Of a stretch of 26,531 nucleotides of DNA, positions 1-9,970 are shown piece after piece (the stretch's first letter is position 1; each line of letters begins with the position of its first letter). The DNA is from Herminiimonas sp. (GTDB taxonomy: Bacteria > Pseudomonadota > Gammaproteobacteria > Burkholderiales > Burkholderiaceae). The position numbers and the translations under genes were made by a program. Below the pieces are notes generated by a model. It was given only the letters and a program-made list of their open reading frames with translations, had not been told where the DNA came from and searched no databases. Location: NCBI GenBank assembly GCA_014377155.1, contig JACMQD010000053.1:1-26531 (forward strand), written 5' to 3'.

Positions 1-977
1 ATCCCGATACCGCGACAGGCGACGGCATTGCGATGGCATGGCGGGCGGGATGCCGAGTATCGAACATGGAGTTCATCCAGTTTCATCCGACCTGTCTGTA
101 TCATCCGTATGCAAAATCTTTTTTGATAACGGAAGCCGTACGTGGCGAAGGCGGCTTGCTAAAGCTTCCCGCGGAAGCCGGTGAAGCAGCGGGCATGCGG
201 TTTATGCCGGCCCACGACGAACGTGCGGAACTGGCCCCGCGTGACGTTGTGGCGCGCGCAATCGATTCGGAAATGAAAAAACGTGGTTTGGACCATGTCG
301 ATCTCGATATCAGTCATCAGCCACCTGAATTCCTGATGGAGCATTTCCCGACGATCTATGCACGCTGCATGGAGTTGGGCATTGACATGACCCGCGAGCC
401 GATTCCTGTAGTGCCTGCCGCGCATTACACCTGTGGCGGCGTCGTCACCGATATGTCAGGACGAACCGACCTGCCGGGTCTGTATGCGGTAGGTGAAACG
501 GCATACACCGGGCTGCACGGCGCCAATCGGCTTGCCAGTAATTCCCTGCTCGAATGTATCGTCCTCGGGCGAGCCGCAGCCAAGCATATCGAACAGCAGC
601 CGAAGCACCGCTTGCCTGCCCTGCCCGTCTGGGACGAAAGCCGCGTCACCAATGCCGATGAAGAAGTGGTCATTGCGCATAACTGGGACGAACTACGTCG
701 CTTCATGTGGAATTATGTCGGCATCGTGCGTACCACCAAACGGCTCGAGCGCGCGCAGCACCGCATTGCCTTGCTCAAGGAAGAGATCGATGAATACTAT
801 GCTCACTTTCGCATCACACGCGATCTGCTCGAGCTACGCAACTTAGTCGAAGTCGCGTCGCTCATCGTCAACAGTGCGCTATCGCGTCGTGAGAGCCGGG
901 GTCTGCATTTCAGCCGCGATTATCCCGACACTCTGCCCAAGGCATTGCCCAGCGTACTGTCGCCGGCCAGGCGGTGA
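1..977 (+). CDS. nadB: L-aspartate oxidase, C-terminal part (5' end outside window)
   Basis: FAD enzyme that oxidises L-aspartate to iminoaspartate, the first step of de novo NAD synthesis; NadA uses the product. The reading frame is open from base 3, so the gene begins before the window and the internal ATG at 33 is not the start. Visible NadB/SdhA-family features are the [13 protein letters not shown] stretch, FIQFHPT, the AHYTCGGV active-site region, and the FAD-contacting [15 protein letters not shown] segment, followed by the helical C-terminal domain ending in the [15 protein letters not shown] signature. The TGA stop at 975-977 lies 3 bases from the convergent nadC stop, with no room for a separate terminator. 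Fumarate reductase-type flavoproteins share the fold, but the C-terminal [12 protein letters not shown] and the nadA/nadC neighbours favour NadB. Confidence 0.96.
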   Translation, partial: PDTATGDGIAMAWRAGCRVSNMEFIQFHPTCLYHPYAKSFLITEAVRGEGGLLKLPAEAGEAAGMRFMPAHDERAELAPRDVVARAIDSEMKKRGLDHVDLDISHQPPEFLMEHFPTIYARCMELGIDMTREPIPVVPAAHYTCGGVVTDMSGRTDLPGLYAVGETAYTGLHGANRLASNSLLECIVLGRAAAKHIEQQPKHRLPALPVWDESRVTNADEEVVIAHNWDELRRFMWNYVGIVRTTKRLERAQHRIALLKEEIDEYYAHFRITRDLLELRNLVEVASLIVNSALSRRESRGLHFSRDYPDTLPKALPSVLSPARR

Positions 978-980
978 GGC

Positions 981-1844
981 TTATACGATGCGCAGCGAAT
1001 AGTCGGTAGCCCGGAGATCCTTGGTCAGGCTGCCGATCGAAATACGGTCTACACCGGTTTCGGCAATCGCCCGAACGGTCGCCATGTTGATGCCGCCGGA
1101 TGCTTCCAGCACAGCCCGACCATTGCTGATGCGAACGGCGTCCCGCATTGAATCCATCGAAAAATTATCAAACAGTATCGAGGTCGCGCCGGCAGCCAGC
1201 GCTTCTTCGAGTTGCACCAGCGATTCCACTTCGATCTGGATGGTGACGCCGGCATTGAGCGCGAGCGCGGCACGCATTGCAGGCCCGATGCCACCGGCTG
1301 CGGCGATGTGGTTTTCCTTGATCAAAATTCCGTCATATAGCGCCAGACGCTGGTTCTTACCGCCACCGACCCGTACTGCATATTTTTGCGCGAGTCGCAT
1401 GCCCGGTAAGGTCTTGCGGGTATCCAGGATCGCCGCACGTGTACCATCGACCAATTCAACGTAGCGCCGCGTCGCGCTGGCCACACCGGACAACAACTGC
1501 AAGAAATTCAGGGCGGCGCGCTCGCCGGTCAACAATGCCCGTGCGGGTCCGCAGATGGTACAAACTTCGCTGTCCGCAGCCATGAGGTCGCCTTCGGTGT
1601 AGCGCCATTCGATGCGCATGCGATCGTCGAGCGCCGTCATCACGCCTTCAAACCAAGGCGCACCGCACAGCACCGCAACTTCGCGCACAATAACGCGCGC
1701 GGTCACCATGGCGTTTTCGGGTACCAGCAAACCGGTGACGTCACCGGTGCCGACGTCTTCGGCCAGTGCGACGCGGATGTTGTCCGACATTGCCGCCGTG
1801 AGCGCGGCGTCGAACGATTGTAATTGGGTCGACAAAGTAATCAT
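981..1844 (-). CDS. nadC: Nicotinate-nucleotide pyrophosphorylase (quinolinate phosphoribosyltransferase)
   Basis: Converts quinolinate and PRPP to nicotinate mononucleotide, CO2 and pyrophosphate, the third step of de novo NAD synthesis in the cytosol. The 287-residue length is typical. Visible motifs are the N-terminal [11 protein letters not shown], the [13 protein letters not shown] segment, the catalytic [12 protein letters not shown] (PRPP and quinolinate-binding basic residues), [20 protein letters not shown], the EVES strand, and the ASGGIN and SIGSLT phosphate-binding loops. The ATG at 1844 overlaps the nadA stop by 4 bases (ATGA), so the two are probably translationally coupled. Its 3' end meets nadB tail to tail. 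Confidence 0.97.
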   Translation of the reverse strand: MITLSTQLQSFDAALTAAMSDNIRVALAEDVGTGDVTGLLVPENAMVTARVIVREVAVLCGAPWFEGVMTALDDRMRIEWRYTEGDLMAADSEVCTICGPARALLTGERAALNFLQLLSGVASATRRYVELVDGTRAAILDTRKTLPGMRLAQKYAVRVGGGKNQRLALYDGILIKENHIAAAGGIGPAMRAALALNAGVTIQIEVESLVQLEEALAAGATSILFDNFSMDSMRDAVRISNGRAVLEASGGINMATVRAIAETGVDRISIGSLTKDLRATDYSLRIV

Positions 1845-2980
1845 GCTGGGCCAATACCTGAAAACAATTTCTGTTCTTGCGCCAGGTCTGCTACCGGACG
1901 CGTGTTGGCTTTCTTTTGCTCGGCAAATGCCAGCATGCGATCGATAGAAACCACCGCCTTGCGCCCGATCTCGGCATCGACCAGAATTTCGTTACTGCCT
2001 GATTCAAGCGCATCGGCCAGATTCTGCAAGCCGTTCATTGCCATCCATGGGCAATGTGCGCAGCTCTTGCACGTGGCGCTGTTGCCGGCAGTAGGCGCGT
2101 CGACGAAGCGTTTGCCGGGTGCCGCCATTTTCATCTTGTGCAAGATGCCGTTGTCGGTGGCCACGATGAAAACCTCGGCATCGAGCGTCTGTGCGGCGGC
2201 GATCAGCTGAGATGTCGAGCCCACTACATCGGCCAGTGCCACGACTGCCTCGGGCGATTCGGGATGGACCAAGACTTTTGCCAGGGGATACGCTTGCTTG
2301 AGCAACGCCAACTCCACCGCTTTGAATTCGTCATGAACCAGGCAAGAGCCTTGCCATAACAGCATGTCAGCACCGGTTTTTTTCTGAATGTAACCACCCA
2401 GATGCTTGTCCGGCGCCCACAGGATTTTTTTGCCCTGCGCATGCAGGTGGGCGACGATGTCCAGGCCGATCGACGATGTGACCATCCAGTCCGCACGCGC
2501 TTTGACTGCCGCGCTGGTATTAGCGTAGACCACCACTGTGCGGTCAGGGTGCGCATCACAGAATGCCGCGAATTCATCGGCCGGACAGCCGAGATCGAGT
2601 GAGCAGGTGGCGTCCAGGTCAGGCATGAGTACGCGTTTTTCCGGACTAAGAATCTTGGCTGTTTCGCCCATGAACCTTACGCCGGCCACGACAAGTGTTT
2701 TTGCGGGATGATCACGACCGAAGCGCGCCATTTCCAATGAATCGGACACGCAACCACCGGTCTCTTCGGCCAGGTCCTGCAAGTCGGAATCGACATAGTA
2801 ATGCGCAACTAAAACTGCCTCGCGCTCGGTCAACAAGCGCTTGATGCGCTCCTTTAAAGCAATCTTTTCGGTCGCGGTCGGTACTGTCGGCACGCGTGCC
2901 CAGGCATGGGCGGTGCAACTGGCACCGTCTTCCATCCGGGGGCGTTCGAACTCGATGGTTTTGATGGCTTGAATTTGCAT
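1841..2980 (-). CDS. nadA: Quinolinate synthase
   Basis: 4Fe-4S enzyme that condenses iminoaspartate (from NadB) with dihydroxyacetone phosphate to form quinolinate. It is 379 residues, the longer proteobacterial type with an N-terminal extension. Visible features are [39 protein letters not shown], a conserved Cys in [16 protein letters not shown], the cluster Cys in [13 protein letters not shown], and the C-terminal [11 protein letters not shown] motif with the last cluster ligand. First gene of a nadA-nadC pair with a 4-base overlap. A GAGGAAG stretch lies about 11 bases before the ATG, a rather long spacing for a ribosome binding site. The 318-base gap upstream must hold its promoter; I could not identify a confident one on this strand. 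Confidence 0.97.
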   Translation of the reverse strand: MQIQAIKTIEFERPRMEDGASCTAHAWARVPTVPTATEKIALKERIKRLLTEREAVLVAHYYVDSDLQDLAEETGGCVSDSLEMARFGRDHPAKTLVVAGVRFMGETAKILSPEKRVLMPDLDATCSLDLGCPADEFAAFCDAHPDRTVVVYANTSAAVKARADWMVTSSIGLDIVAHLHAQGKKILWAPDKHLGGYIQKKTGADMLLWQGSCLVHDEFKAVELALLKQAYPLAKVLVHPESPEAVVALADVVGSTSQLIAAAQTLDAEVFIVATDNGILHKMKMAAPGKRFVDAPTAGNSATCKSCAHCPWMAMNGLQNLADALESGSNEILVDAEIGRKAVVSIDRMLAFAEQKKANTRPVADLAQEQKLFSGIGPA

Positions 2981-3298
2981 AGCTGTCGAAACTTCCTCAT
3001 CTCTGGGTTAAATCTGGGAATGAAGGGATTGGCTGCACCCGCAGTGCATGGCAATCACGGAGATTTTATTATCCTGCATTTTGCTAGAGGACCGCAGCAA
3101 AGTCATTAATCGCAGATTTCATGCCTTACTGGATCAAAATACGACGTAAGTGCATTTGTCTTAGACAAGCAAAATGCCTGTGTTGCGTAAGCCCATACGA
3201 AAGTTTAACTGGCTTGTTTCTAACACTTAACACATTGCAGCATCACTTGATCTCAAGTAATATTTTCTCACCGCAAACAACAAACCCGATCGGAAAAA
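2981..3298. other. Intergenic region between divergent nadA and a small hypothetical gene
   Basis: This 318-base stretch separates two outward-reading genes and so should hold both promoters. It is richer in A+T than the flanking genes. I see a possible promoter for the rightward gene near 3235-3263 (listed separately) and no confident one for nadA. Short open frames inside it lack a family resemblance and are not called. No RNA structure was recognised. Confidence 0.5.
3235..3263 (+). promoter_or_regulatory. Possible promoter with palindrome in the spacer
   Basis: TTGCAG (3235-3240) and TAATAT (3258-3263) are separated by exactly 17 bases, and the start codon follows at 3299. Both hexamers match the sigma-70 consensus only partly (3/6 and 4/6). 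The spacer contains a perfect 6+6 inverted repeat, ACTTGA-TC-TCAAGT at 3245-3258, which would suit a repressor operator. The spacing and palindrome are seen; promoter and operator function are inferred. Confidence 0.35.
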
Positions 3299-3835
3299 AT
3301 GATTTTTGATAAAACCGACAAGGGACGTGAAGAGATCGCTACGCGCAAGCATCATCTCTCCTCAAAATTCAGACCTCTTCTGGTCATGACCGATGGAAAC
3401 CACAGCGCGGAATACCTCCTTGCGAAAGTAGCTGGTTTGGGTATCGATCAACATGCCCTTGACGAACTACTCAAGCATGGTTTCATTTACTTGCTGGACG
3501 AAGAACCGGCTCCCGCTGCTGAACGCGTTACTGCGCCCCGTCGTATCGGGCCTTCATCTGTTCCGGTATCAGGTACACCGGTGCCGAAACTCGCGGACGG
3601 CGAAACACAACTGAATGCACTAAGTCATTTTTTCAACGAAACCATCCGCAATACAATCGGCCTGCGCGGTTTTGCGTTACAACTAAAAGTAGAGCGGGCC
3701 AATAGCATCGATGAGTTCCGCGCGTTGCGCGCACCTTATCTCGAAGCGGTGTTCAAAGCAAAAGGCGCAGACACAGCCCTTAGCTTGGGTGGTCGGCTCG
3801 ATGAATTACTCGACATGCACTTGCCGACGCAATAA
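3299..3835 (+). CDS. Hypothetical protein, possible N-terminal winged-helix domain
   Basis: A 178-residue protein I cannot assign to a named function. Residues 1-65 (MIFDKTDKGREEI..., FRPLLVMTDGNHSAEYLL, LDELLKHGFIYLL) read like a compact helical or winged-helix unit seen at the start of small Burkholderiales proteins. A proline-rich linker follows at about 70-95, then a helical C-terminal half (about 100-175) with charged amphipathic segments. There is no signal peptide, membrane span or catalytic motif. The ATG is preceded by CGGAAAAA, a weak ribosome binding site. It stands alone between divergent nadA and convergent ybiT. Codon use resembles its neighbours, so it is likely native rather than acquired. 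A regulatory role is a guess. Confidence 0.8.
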   Translation: MIFDKTDKGREEIATRKHHLSSKFRPLLVMTDGNHSAEYLLAKVAGLGIDQHALDELLKHGFIYLLDEEPAPAAERVTAPRRIGPSSVPVSGTPVPKLADGETQLNALSHFFNETIRNTIGLRGFALQLKVERANSIDEFRALRAPYLEAVFKAKGADTALSLGGRLDELLDMHLPTQ

Positions 3836-3875
3836 GAACAATGGAAATGCCCACCTCACCCAAGGCAGACAAATA

Positions 3876-3900
3876 GCCATGATGATCTTTTCATGATGGC
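3876..3900. terminator. Hairpin between convergent genes (possible terminator)
   Basis: GCCATGATGA (3876-3885) and TCATGATGGC (3891-3900) form a 10-base stem with one central mismatch around a TCTTT loop. It lies between the stop of the hypothetical gene (3835) and the convergent ybiT stop (3916). There is no clear T tract on either side, so it is a weak terminator candidate. Confidence 0.3.
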
Positions 3901-3915
3901 CCACTAACCACGCAA

Positions 3916-5514
3916 TCAATCAATCCCTTGACTCGCAAGGTAGTCTTCATAACCGCCTTGATAATCGATGATGCCGTCTTCCTTGACTTCAAGAATACGC
4001 GTCGCCAGGGACGATACAAATTCACGGTCATGCGATACGAAAATCAGCGTACCGGCGTATTTTTCTAACGCAATATTAAGCGACTCGATCGATTCCATGT
4101 CCATGTGATTGGTGGGTTCATCCATCAACAGAACATTGTGCCGGCCCAGCATCAGCTTGCCGTACATCATCCGGCCCTTTTCACCGCCGGACAACACTTG
4201 TACGGGCTTTTTGACATCGTCGCCGCCGAAAAGCAAGCGTCCGAGAATCGACCGCACTGCCTGGTCGTCATCGCCTTCCTTGGTCCACTGGTCGATCCAG
4301 TCGGTCAGTGTTTTTTCGGTTGCAAAGTCTTCTGTAGGATCCTGCGGCATGTAGCCAATATTGGCATGCTCGGCCCATTTGGTGATACCACCATCGGCCT
4401 TGAGCCCGGTTACCTCGCCACCGAGGCAACGCAGCAATGTCGTCTTGCCAATGCCGTTGGCGCCGATGATGGCAATTTTTTCGCCGGCTTCGACCATCAT
4501 GTTGATGTTTTTGAAAATCGGTTTATCGTAGGACTTCGATAAACTCTGCACTTCGACTGCCTGGCGATGTAGCTTCTTCTCGCCATCGAAGCGCACAAAA
4601 GGATTGGCGCGGCTGGACGGCTTGAGATCCTCGACCTTGATTTTTTCGATCATCTTGGCGCGCGAGGTTGCCTGACGTGCCTTGGATTTGTTCGCCGAAA
4701 ATCGCCGCACGAAATCCTGCAGCTCCGCGACTTTATCCTTGGCCTTGGCATTGACCGATAACTGCTGCGCCCGGGCCTGTGACGACGCCAGCATGTAGTC
4801 GTCGTAATTGCCGGGATAAACCTTCAGCGTGCCGTAATCCATATCAGCCATGTGCGTGCAAACCTGATTGAGGAAATGGCGATCATGCGAAATGATGATC
4901 ATGGTCGAATTGCGCTCGTTAAGCACATCTTCGAGCCAGCGAATGGTGTTGATGTCGAGGTTATTGGTCGGCTCGTCGAGCAGCAGAATATCCGGGTTGG
5001 AGAACAGCGCCTGGGCCAGCAGCACGCGCAGTTTCCAGCCTGGCGCGACGCTGCTCATCGGTCCCTGATGCTGGTCGCCCGACACACCGACGCCGAGCAG
5101 CAGTTCGCCGGCGCGTGCCTCGGCGGTATAGCCATCGTATTCGGCGAACTTGGCTTCCAGATCGGCGGCCTTCATGTAGTCGTCGTCGGTTGCGTCCGGA
5201 TTGGCATAGATCGCATCACGCTCGGCCATCGCAGCCCACATTTCGGTATGCCCCATCATAACCACATCGAGCACGCGCATTTCTTCGAATGCGAACTGGT
5301 CCTGGCGCAATTTACCCAAACGCTCGTTGGTATCCAGCATCACATTGCCCGCCGATGGATCAAGATCGCCACCGAGAATTTTCATGAACGTGGATTTGCC
5401 GCAGCCATTGGCGCCGATCAGGCCATAGCGGTTACCGTCGCCGAATTTGACGGAAATATTTTCAAAAAGCGGCTTGGCGCCGAATTGCATGGTGATATTG
5501 GCAGTAGACAGCAC
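3916..5514 (-). CDS. ybiT: ABC-F family ATPase, YbiT-like
   Basis: Soluble, duplicated ATP-binding-cassette protein of the ABC-F group, whose members bind the ribosomal E site and modulate translation; it has no membrane domain. The 532-residue length and start ([23 protein letters not shown]) match YbiT. First cassette: Walker [10 protein letters not shown], a degenerate signature [15 protein letters not shown], Walker [13 protein letters not shown] charged linker follows at about 240-320 (the P-site tRNA interaction motif region). Second cassette: GANGIGKTT, canonical LSGGEKGR, and [11 protein letters not shown]. The start is GTG at 5514 with AAAGG about 8 bases upstream. YbiT is the best fit among ABC-F subgroups; the exact cellular role is not well fixed for this subgroup. 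Confidence 0.93.
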   Translation of the reverse strand: MLSTANITMQFGAKPLFENISVKFGDGNRYGLIGANGCGKSTFMKILGGDLDPSAGNVMLDTNERLGKLRQDQFAFEEMRVLDVVMMGHTEMWAAMAERDAIYANPDATDDDYMKAADLEAKFAEYDGYTAEARAGELLLGVGVSGDQHQGPMSSVAPGWKLRVLLAQALFSNPDILLLDEPTNNLDINTIRWLEDVLNERNSTMIIISHDRHFLNQVCTHMADMDYGTLKVYPGNYDDYMLASSQARAQQLSVNAKAKDKVAELQDFVRRFSANKSKARQATSRAKMIEKIKVEDLKPSSRANPFVRFDGEKKLHRQAVEVQSLSKSYDKPIFKNINMMVEAGEKIAIIGANGIGKTTLLRCLGGEVTGLKADGGITKWAEHANIGYMPQDPTEDFATEKTLTDWIDQWTKEGDDDQAVRSILGRLLFGGDDVKKPVQVLSGGEKGRMMYGKLMLGRHNVLLMDEPTNHMDMESIESLNIALEKYAGTLIFVSHDREFVSSLATRILEVKEDGIIDYQGGYEDYLASQGID

Positions 5515-5608
5515 TAAAAAGCCTTTGGATGCGTGGATTTATCGAGTCTGATATTTTACCATTTCGCTCTGCGGCATTCCATTCATTGCAGCGTCGCCGC
5601 AGGCGGGT

Positions 5609-6553
5609 TCAATAGTCTTGCATGTTCAGCCAGAATCCGTCCGGGTTGGTGATCAATTCAGCGCTGCTACCGACTGCCAGTGTTACTTTGTCACGGATAT
5701 GCCCGAATGGCAATCCGGTCACAATTGGCACGTTGGTCTGCTGCCGCATATAGGTAAGCATCGCCGTGAAGTCGTAGCCGTTGTCGTACTCGCTGAGTCG
5801 GTAACCCGAAAAATCGCCCAAGACGATTGCGCGCTGCCGTTGCAAGATGCCGGCGTGCAGCAATTGCAGCAGCATGCGTTCGATGCGAAACGGATGTTCA
5901 TTGATGTCTTCGAGGAACAGGATGCCGTTGTCGATATCCGGAAAATACGGTGTGCCGATCAGATGGACCACCATGGCGAGATTGCCCCCCCATAGCGTGC
6001 CGCGTGCTTCAACCCGCGGATTGTCGCTGGCCTTGCCGTCGATTCGATGGGAGTGCGCATTCAGACAGGACCAAAACTGCGTCATCGTGAAATCGCTGGT
6101 ATCGGCGCGCGTGTAATCGTCACAGATCATCGGACCGGCAAAACTCACGGTGCCCGCTTGCGCTAGTAGCGCCAGGTGCAGCGCCGTAAAGTCGCTGTGG
6201 CCGACGAGCCGCTTGCCGCTGGCTGCCAACATGTCTAGGTCAAGCAGCGGCAGCAAGCGCGACATGCCGTAGCCCGCTCGCAATGCCATGATGATGTCGA
6301 TGTCGGGATTGCATGCGGCCGCATGCAGTTGCGCGACCCGCACGGAATCGATTGCCCCGAATCTGCCATCGCGCTGACAGTGGTCGGTGTAATTGGTCAC
6401 CCGACAGCCTTGCGCCGCCAGCCGGTCGATCGCCGCCGGCAACAGAGACGGATCCGGTGCATAGCCGCCCGGTGCAACGATTGCAACGCCAACCTGCGGC
6501 GTTGCAGTTTCAGTATTGGAGCGTGTCGAAGACAATTCCACCTCGGTATTCAA
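5609..6553 (-). CDS. ldcA: Muramoyltetrapeptide L,D-carboxypeptidase (peptidase S66)
   Basis: Cytosolic serine peptidase that removes the terminal D-alanine from recycled murein tetrapeptides. The 314-residue length is typical. The S66 Ser-Glu-His triad can be placed: Ser120 in LVGHSDFTALHLAL, Glu215 in ILFLEDINEHPFRIERML, and His285 in GLPFGHIRDKVTL. The ALRAGYGMSRLLP substrate-loop motif is also present. The call begins at TTG (6553), which overlaps the upstream hydrolase stop as TTGA; a GTG four codons further in (6541) is an alternative. Neither has a clear ribosome binding site, so translation probably relies on coupling to the upstream gene. Microcin-immunity MccF proteins share the fold, but the context gives no hint of that role. 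Confidence 0.9.
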   Translation of the reverse strand: MNTEVELSSTRSNTETATPQVGVAIVAPGGYAPDPSLLPAAIDRLAAQGCRVTNYTDHCQRDGRFGAIDSVRVAQLHAAACNPDIDIIMALRAGYGMSRLLPLLDLDMLAASGKRLVGHSDFTALHLALLAQAGTVSFAGPMICDDYTRADTSDFTMTQFWSCLNAHSHRIDGKASDNPRVEARGTLWGGNLAMVVHLIGTPYFPDIDNGILFLEDINEHPFRIERMLLQLLHAGILQRQRAIVLGDFSGYRLSEYDNGYDFTAMLTYMRQQTNVPIVTGLPFGHIRDKVTLAVGSSAELITNPDGFWLNMQDY

Positions 6554-7461
6554 CGGGATTGTTGTGACTCAGGCTGGCCGGCCATGCAATGCGATGCAAT
6601 CATCTCCACCAGCGACGGAATGAGCGGCCCCGGAAGATCGTGTCCCATGCCTGAAATCTCCCGCAAGACTGCGTCGGGAATCAGCCGCGCGGTATCGCGC
6701 CCGCAGTCGATTGGTACCAGCGGATCATCCGTACCGTGAATGACCAGTGTTGGCGATTTGATCGTCTTGAGCATGGCAACCCGGTCGCCCGACGCGGCTA
6801 CCGCAACGAGCTGGCGGGCAATGCCTGCCGCAGTCACGTTACGCCGCACGCTGGCATGAACGCGCTGGCGCAAGTCCGCGTCCGATGCCGGATAAGCGGG
6901 ACTGCCGATCGCGCGCATGGTGTTGACCATGTGCTCTGTCACGCTGTCGAGGTCGCGCGGATTTGCTGCCTTGGCCAGCACCGCCTTGCGCGCTGCAGCA
7001 GTCGGTCCTGGTAGTCCACGCCGGCCACTGGTCGACATGATCGATGTCAGTGTCAGCACCCGTTCGGGATGGCTGGCGGCGACAACCTGCGCAATCATGC
7101 CACCCATCGACGCGCCCACCAGATGCGCCTTGGCGATGCCCAAGCCGTCAAGCAGCCCGACGGTATCCTTTGCCATGTCGCCGAGCGAATAACCCGATGT
7201 GATCGGTAGGGCCAGGATCGACTTCACAAACGTCAGAGTCAGATTTGGCTTGCCGAATTGTTCCATTTTGGTTGACAGGCCACTGTCACGGTTATCGAAT
7301 CGAATGACATGAAATCCTTGGCGTACCAGACCGTCACAGAGCTCATCCGGCCAGGAAATGAGCTGCATACCCAGGCCCATGATCAGCAATAGCGACGGCG
7401 CAGCATGGTCGCCATGAGTTTCGTAGGTCAGCGTAATGCCGTTGGTGTCGATAGTAGGCAA
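6550..7461 (-). CDS. Alpha/beta-fold hydrolase
   Basis: A 303-residue soluble esterase-like hydrolase. The triad is Ser118 in the nucleophile elbow LVGASMGGMIAQ, Asp245 in VIHGTDDPLVP, and His274 in ISGMGHDLP. The oxyanion-hole region LLLIMGLGMQLISWP and RFDNRDSGLS are typical of the family that includes polyketide or aclacinomycin methylesterase-like enzymes. The substrate cannot be read from sequence. The start is TTG at 7461: GGAGA lies 8 bases upstream and an in-frame TGA sits just before it, so no ATG is available. A perfect palindrome GAGAAATTTCTC (7472-7483) overlaps that ribosome binding site. It overlaps ldcA by 4 bases, indicating one operon. Confidence 0.9.
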   Translation of the reverse strand: MPTIDTNGITLTYETHGDHAAPSLLLIMGLGMQLISWPDELCDGLVRQGFHVIRFDNRDSGLSTKMEQFGKPNLTLTFVKSILALPITSGYSLGDMAKDTVGLLDGLGIAKAHLVGASMGGMIAQVVAASHPERVLTLTSIMSTSGRRGLPGPTAAARKAVLAKAANPRDLDSVTEHMVNTMRAIGSPAYPASDADLRQRVHASVRRNVTAAGIARQLVAVAASGDRVAMLKTIKSPTLVIHGTDDPLVPIDCGRDTARLIPDAVLREISGMGHDLPGPLIPSLVEMIASHCMAGQPESQQSR

Positions 7462-7619
7462 GAGAAATTTCTCCGTTCAGAAAAAGCCGCTGCGCGGGGC
7501 GCGGTGCGGATTACGTTACTCTGGGACGTGAAGGCTTCAAGACAAATTTCACTGTACCTCAGCCTGATATTCCTTGCATGCGATCTATTTCAATCAGATG
7601 CCTTGTCAGCGCGACCGAA

Positions 7620-8583
<964 letters not shown>

Positions 8584-8586
8584 GGG

Positions 8587-9222
8587 TTACGGTATCTGAA
8601 GTAATTTATGGGTTTGCAAGCTGAGCTTCCATTTCGGATGCCGCTTGCAGGTGTCGATGGCGAGCCGCGTATTGTATTCGGCAGCCGGGCTGTCCATTGG
8701 CTGGACAAAGAAATGCTGGAAATCGAGCGACTCGTAATCTGCCAGCGTTTGTCCGATTTGCGGAATGACGACCTTGATCTCATTTCCCTTCAACACCCTT
8801 AGCTCGGCGCCCACTTTGGGACTGACGCAAATCCAGTCGACGCCGGCAGGAACGTCGAGAGTGCCGTTGGTCTCGATGGCAATTTCGAACCCTTGTCCAT
8901 GCATGGCAGCAATCAGCGCCGCGTCGAGTTGTAGCAACGGCTCGCCGCCTGTAAACACGACATATTTGCTGGCCGGATAAGCGTTTGGCCAAAAGCTGTT
9001 GATGCGGGCGGCCAGCGCCTCGGCACCGGCAAACTTGCCGCCACCATCGCCATCGATGCCGACAAAATCGGTATCGCAAAAACGGCAGACCGCGGTCGCG
9101 CGATCGCTTTCGCGCCCACTCCACAGATTGCATCCGGAAAACCGGCAAAACACCGCGGGACGACCTGCATGGGCACCCTCGCCTTGCAGTGTGTAAAACA
9201 TTTCTTTTATGCTGTATGTCAC
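8587..9222 (-). CDS. queE: 7-carboxy-7-deazaguanine synthase (radical SAM)
   Basis: Radical-SAM enzyme that rearranges 6-carboxytetrahydropterin to 7-carboxy-7-deazaguanine, the ring-forming step to queuosine. It is 211 residues. The cluster ligands are Cys31, Cys46 and Cys49, spaced Cx14Cx2C instead of the usual radical-SAM Cx3Cx2C; this longer loop is known in the Burkholderia-type QueE. Other motifs are EMFYTLQGEGAHAGRPAVF at the start, CDTDFVG, FTGGEPLLQ, and AIETNGT. The start is GTG at 9222, with AGGA about 10 bases upstream; it gives the normal MTYSIKEMFY beginning, whereas the ATG at 9201 would cut off seven residues. First gene of queE-queD-tadA. Confidence 0.95.
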   Translation of the reverse strand: MTYSIKEMFYTLQGEGAHAGRPAVFCRFSGCNLWSGRESDRATAVCRFCDTDFVGIDGDGGGKFAGAEALAARINSFWPNAYPASKYVVFTGGEPLLQLDAALIAAMHGQGFEIAIETNGTLDVPAGVDWICVSPKVGAELRVLKGNEIKVVIPQIGQTLADYESLDFQHFFVQPMDSPAAEYNTRLAIDTCKRHPKWKLSLQTHKLLQIP

Positions 9223-9635
9223 GCTTGCTTATTCCTGGTACGTCGTCGATCACGCCCCGCCCGGGCCATGGAAGAAAAATTCATTACGATCTTCACCACA
9301 GGGATTTTTCGTCCCTGCGAGCACTCGGCGCTTACAGAGCCTGACAAGGTGCTTAAATAATGGAGAGACTGTCTGCGACAGGCAAACGGACTATATGATA
9401 CCGAACTTCTGCCGCCGTATGATTAAACGACGCAGCGCACCGGAGCAAAATCGACCCAACAATATGCTGACGCTCGAATTGATGGATAATCGGAGCGCGC
9501 GACGATGACTCGGTTTCTACGTCGAGTTCGCAACACCATGCTACAACGAGTTGCAATGCTAAGCGGCACCTTTGCGCAAGCGACGTTTGTTGTAACGCAA
9601 TGCATTTATCTGTCATGTCCACCAATGGAGAGCCG
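9223..9635. other. Intergenic region between divergent queE and DUF2805 gene
   Basis: This 413-base gap must carry both divergent promoters. It contains a small perfect hairpin, CAGGGA (9299-9304) with TCCCTG (9312-9317) around a 7-base loop, and an 8-base palindrome GCCCGGGC at 9259-9266. I looked for a preQ1 riboswitch on the queE strand and saw none of its characteristic C-rich loop and A-rich tail pattern. The open frames crossing the gap show no family resemblance and are not called. Confidence 0.45.
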
Positions 9636-9956
9636 ATGTCGTCCACATTGCCACCCAACCCGATCCAGGATTCGTCCGCACTGGTGAATCCATCCATTGA
9701 ACTCGCCGAGCCCGATATCTCACGCATCATCGAGATGGCATGGGAAGATCGCACGCCATTCGAAGCCATTTTCAGCCAGTTTAAACTCAACGAAGCGGCC
9801 GTCATTGTCTTGATGCGTGCCCGACTAAAACCAAGCTCGTTTCGAATGTGGCGTGAACGCATGCGTGGCATGCGCACCAAGCATGCCGCGATCAGACCGG
9901 CCGAAATGAATGGCCAGGCCCGCCACAAAGCCCGTCACCGCATCGCCCAATTTTAA
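9636..9956 (+). CDS. DUF2805 / TIGR03643 family protein
   Basis: A 106-residue protein whose central part (about residues 25-90) matches the DUF2805 family: SRIIEMAWEDRTPFEAI, then FKLNEAAVIVLMRARLKPSSFRMWRERMRG and MRTKH. The family is small, helical and of unknown function; the segment looks like a helix-turn-helix but DNA binding is unproven. I chose the ATG at 9636 because GGAGAG lies about 4 bases before it; in-frame ATGs at 9600 and 9615 lack this. The first 20 or so residues are low-complexity and poorly conserved-looking. It precedes the DUF393 gene by 14 bases in the same direction, so they may be co-transcribed. Confidence 0.85.
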   Translation: MSSTLPPNPIQDSSALVNPSIELAEPDISRIIEMAWEDRTPFEAIFSQFKLNEAAVIVLMRARLKPSSFRMWRERMRGMRTKHAAIRPAEMNGQARHKARHRIAQF

Positions 9957-9970
9957 GAAACGCTGCCTCG

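Noticed and set aside
3121..3309. Possible 62-residue small protein in the nadA upstream gap
   Set aside because: No ribosome binding site or family match; it runs across the candidate promoter and overlaps the next gene start.
9223..9360. preQ1 riboswitch upstream of queE
   Set aside because: The leader strand lacks the compact stem with C-rich loop and A-rich tail; only a small unrelated hairpin is present.
9353..9928. Leftward 191-codon frame opposite the DUF2805 gene
   Set aside because: The rightward frame matches DUF2805 and has a ribosome binding site; the leftward translation resembles nothing.
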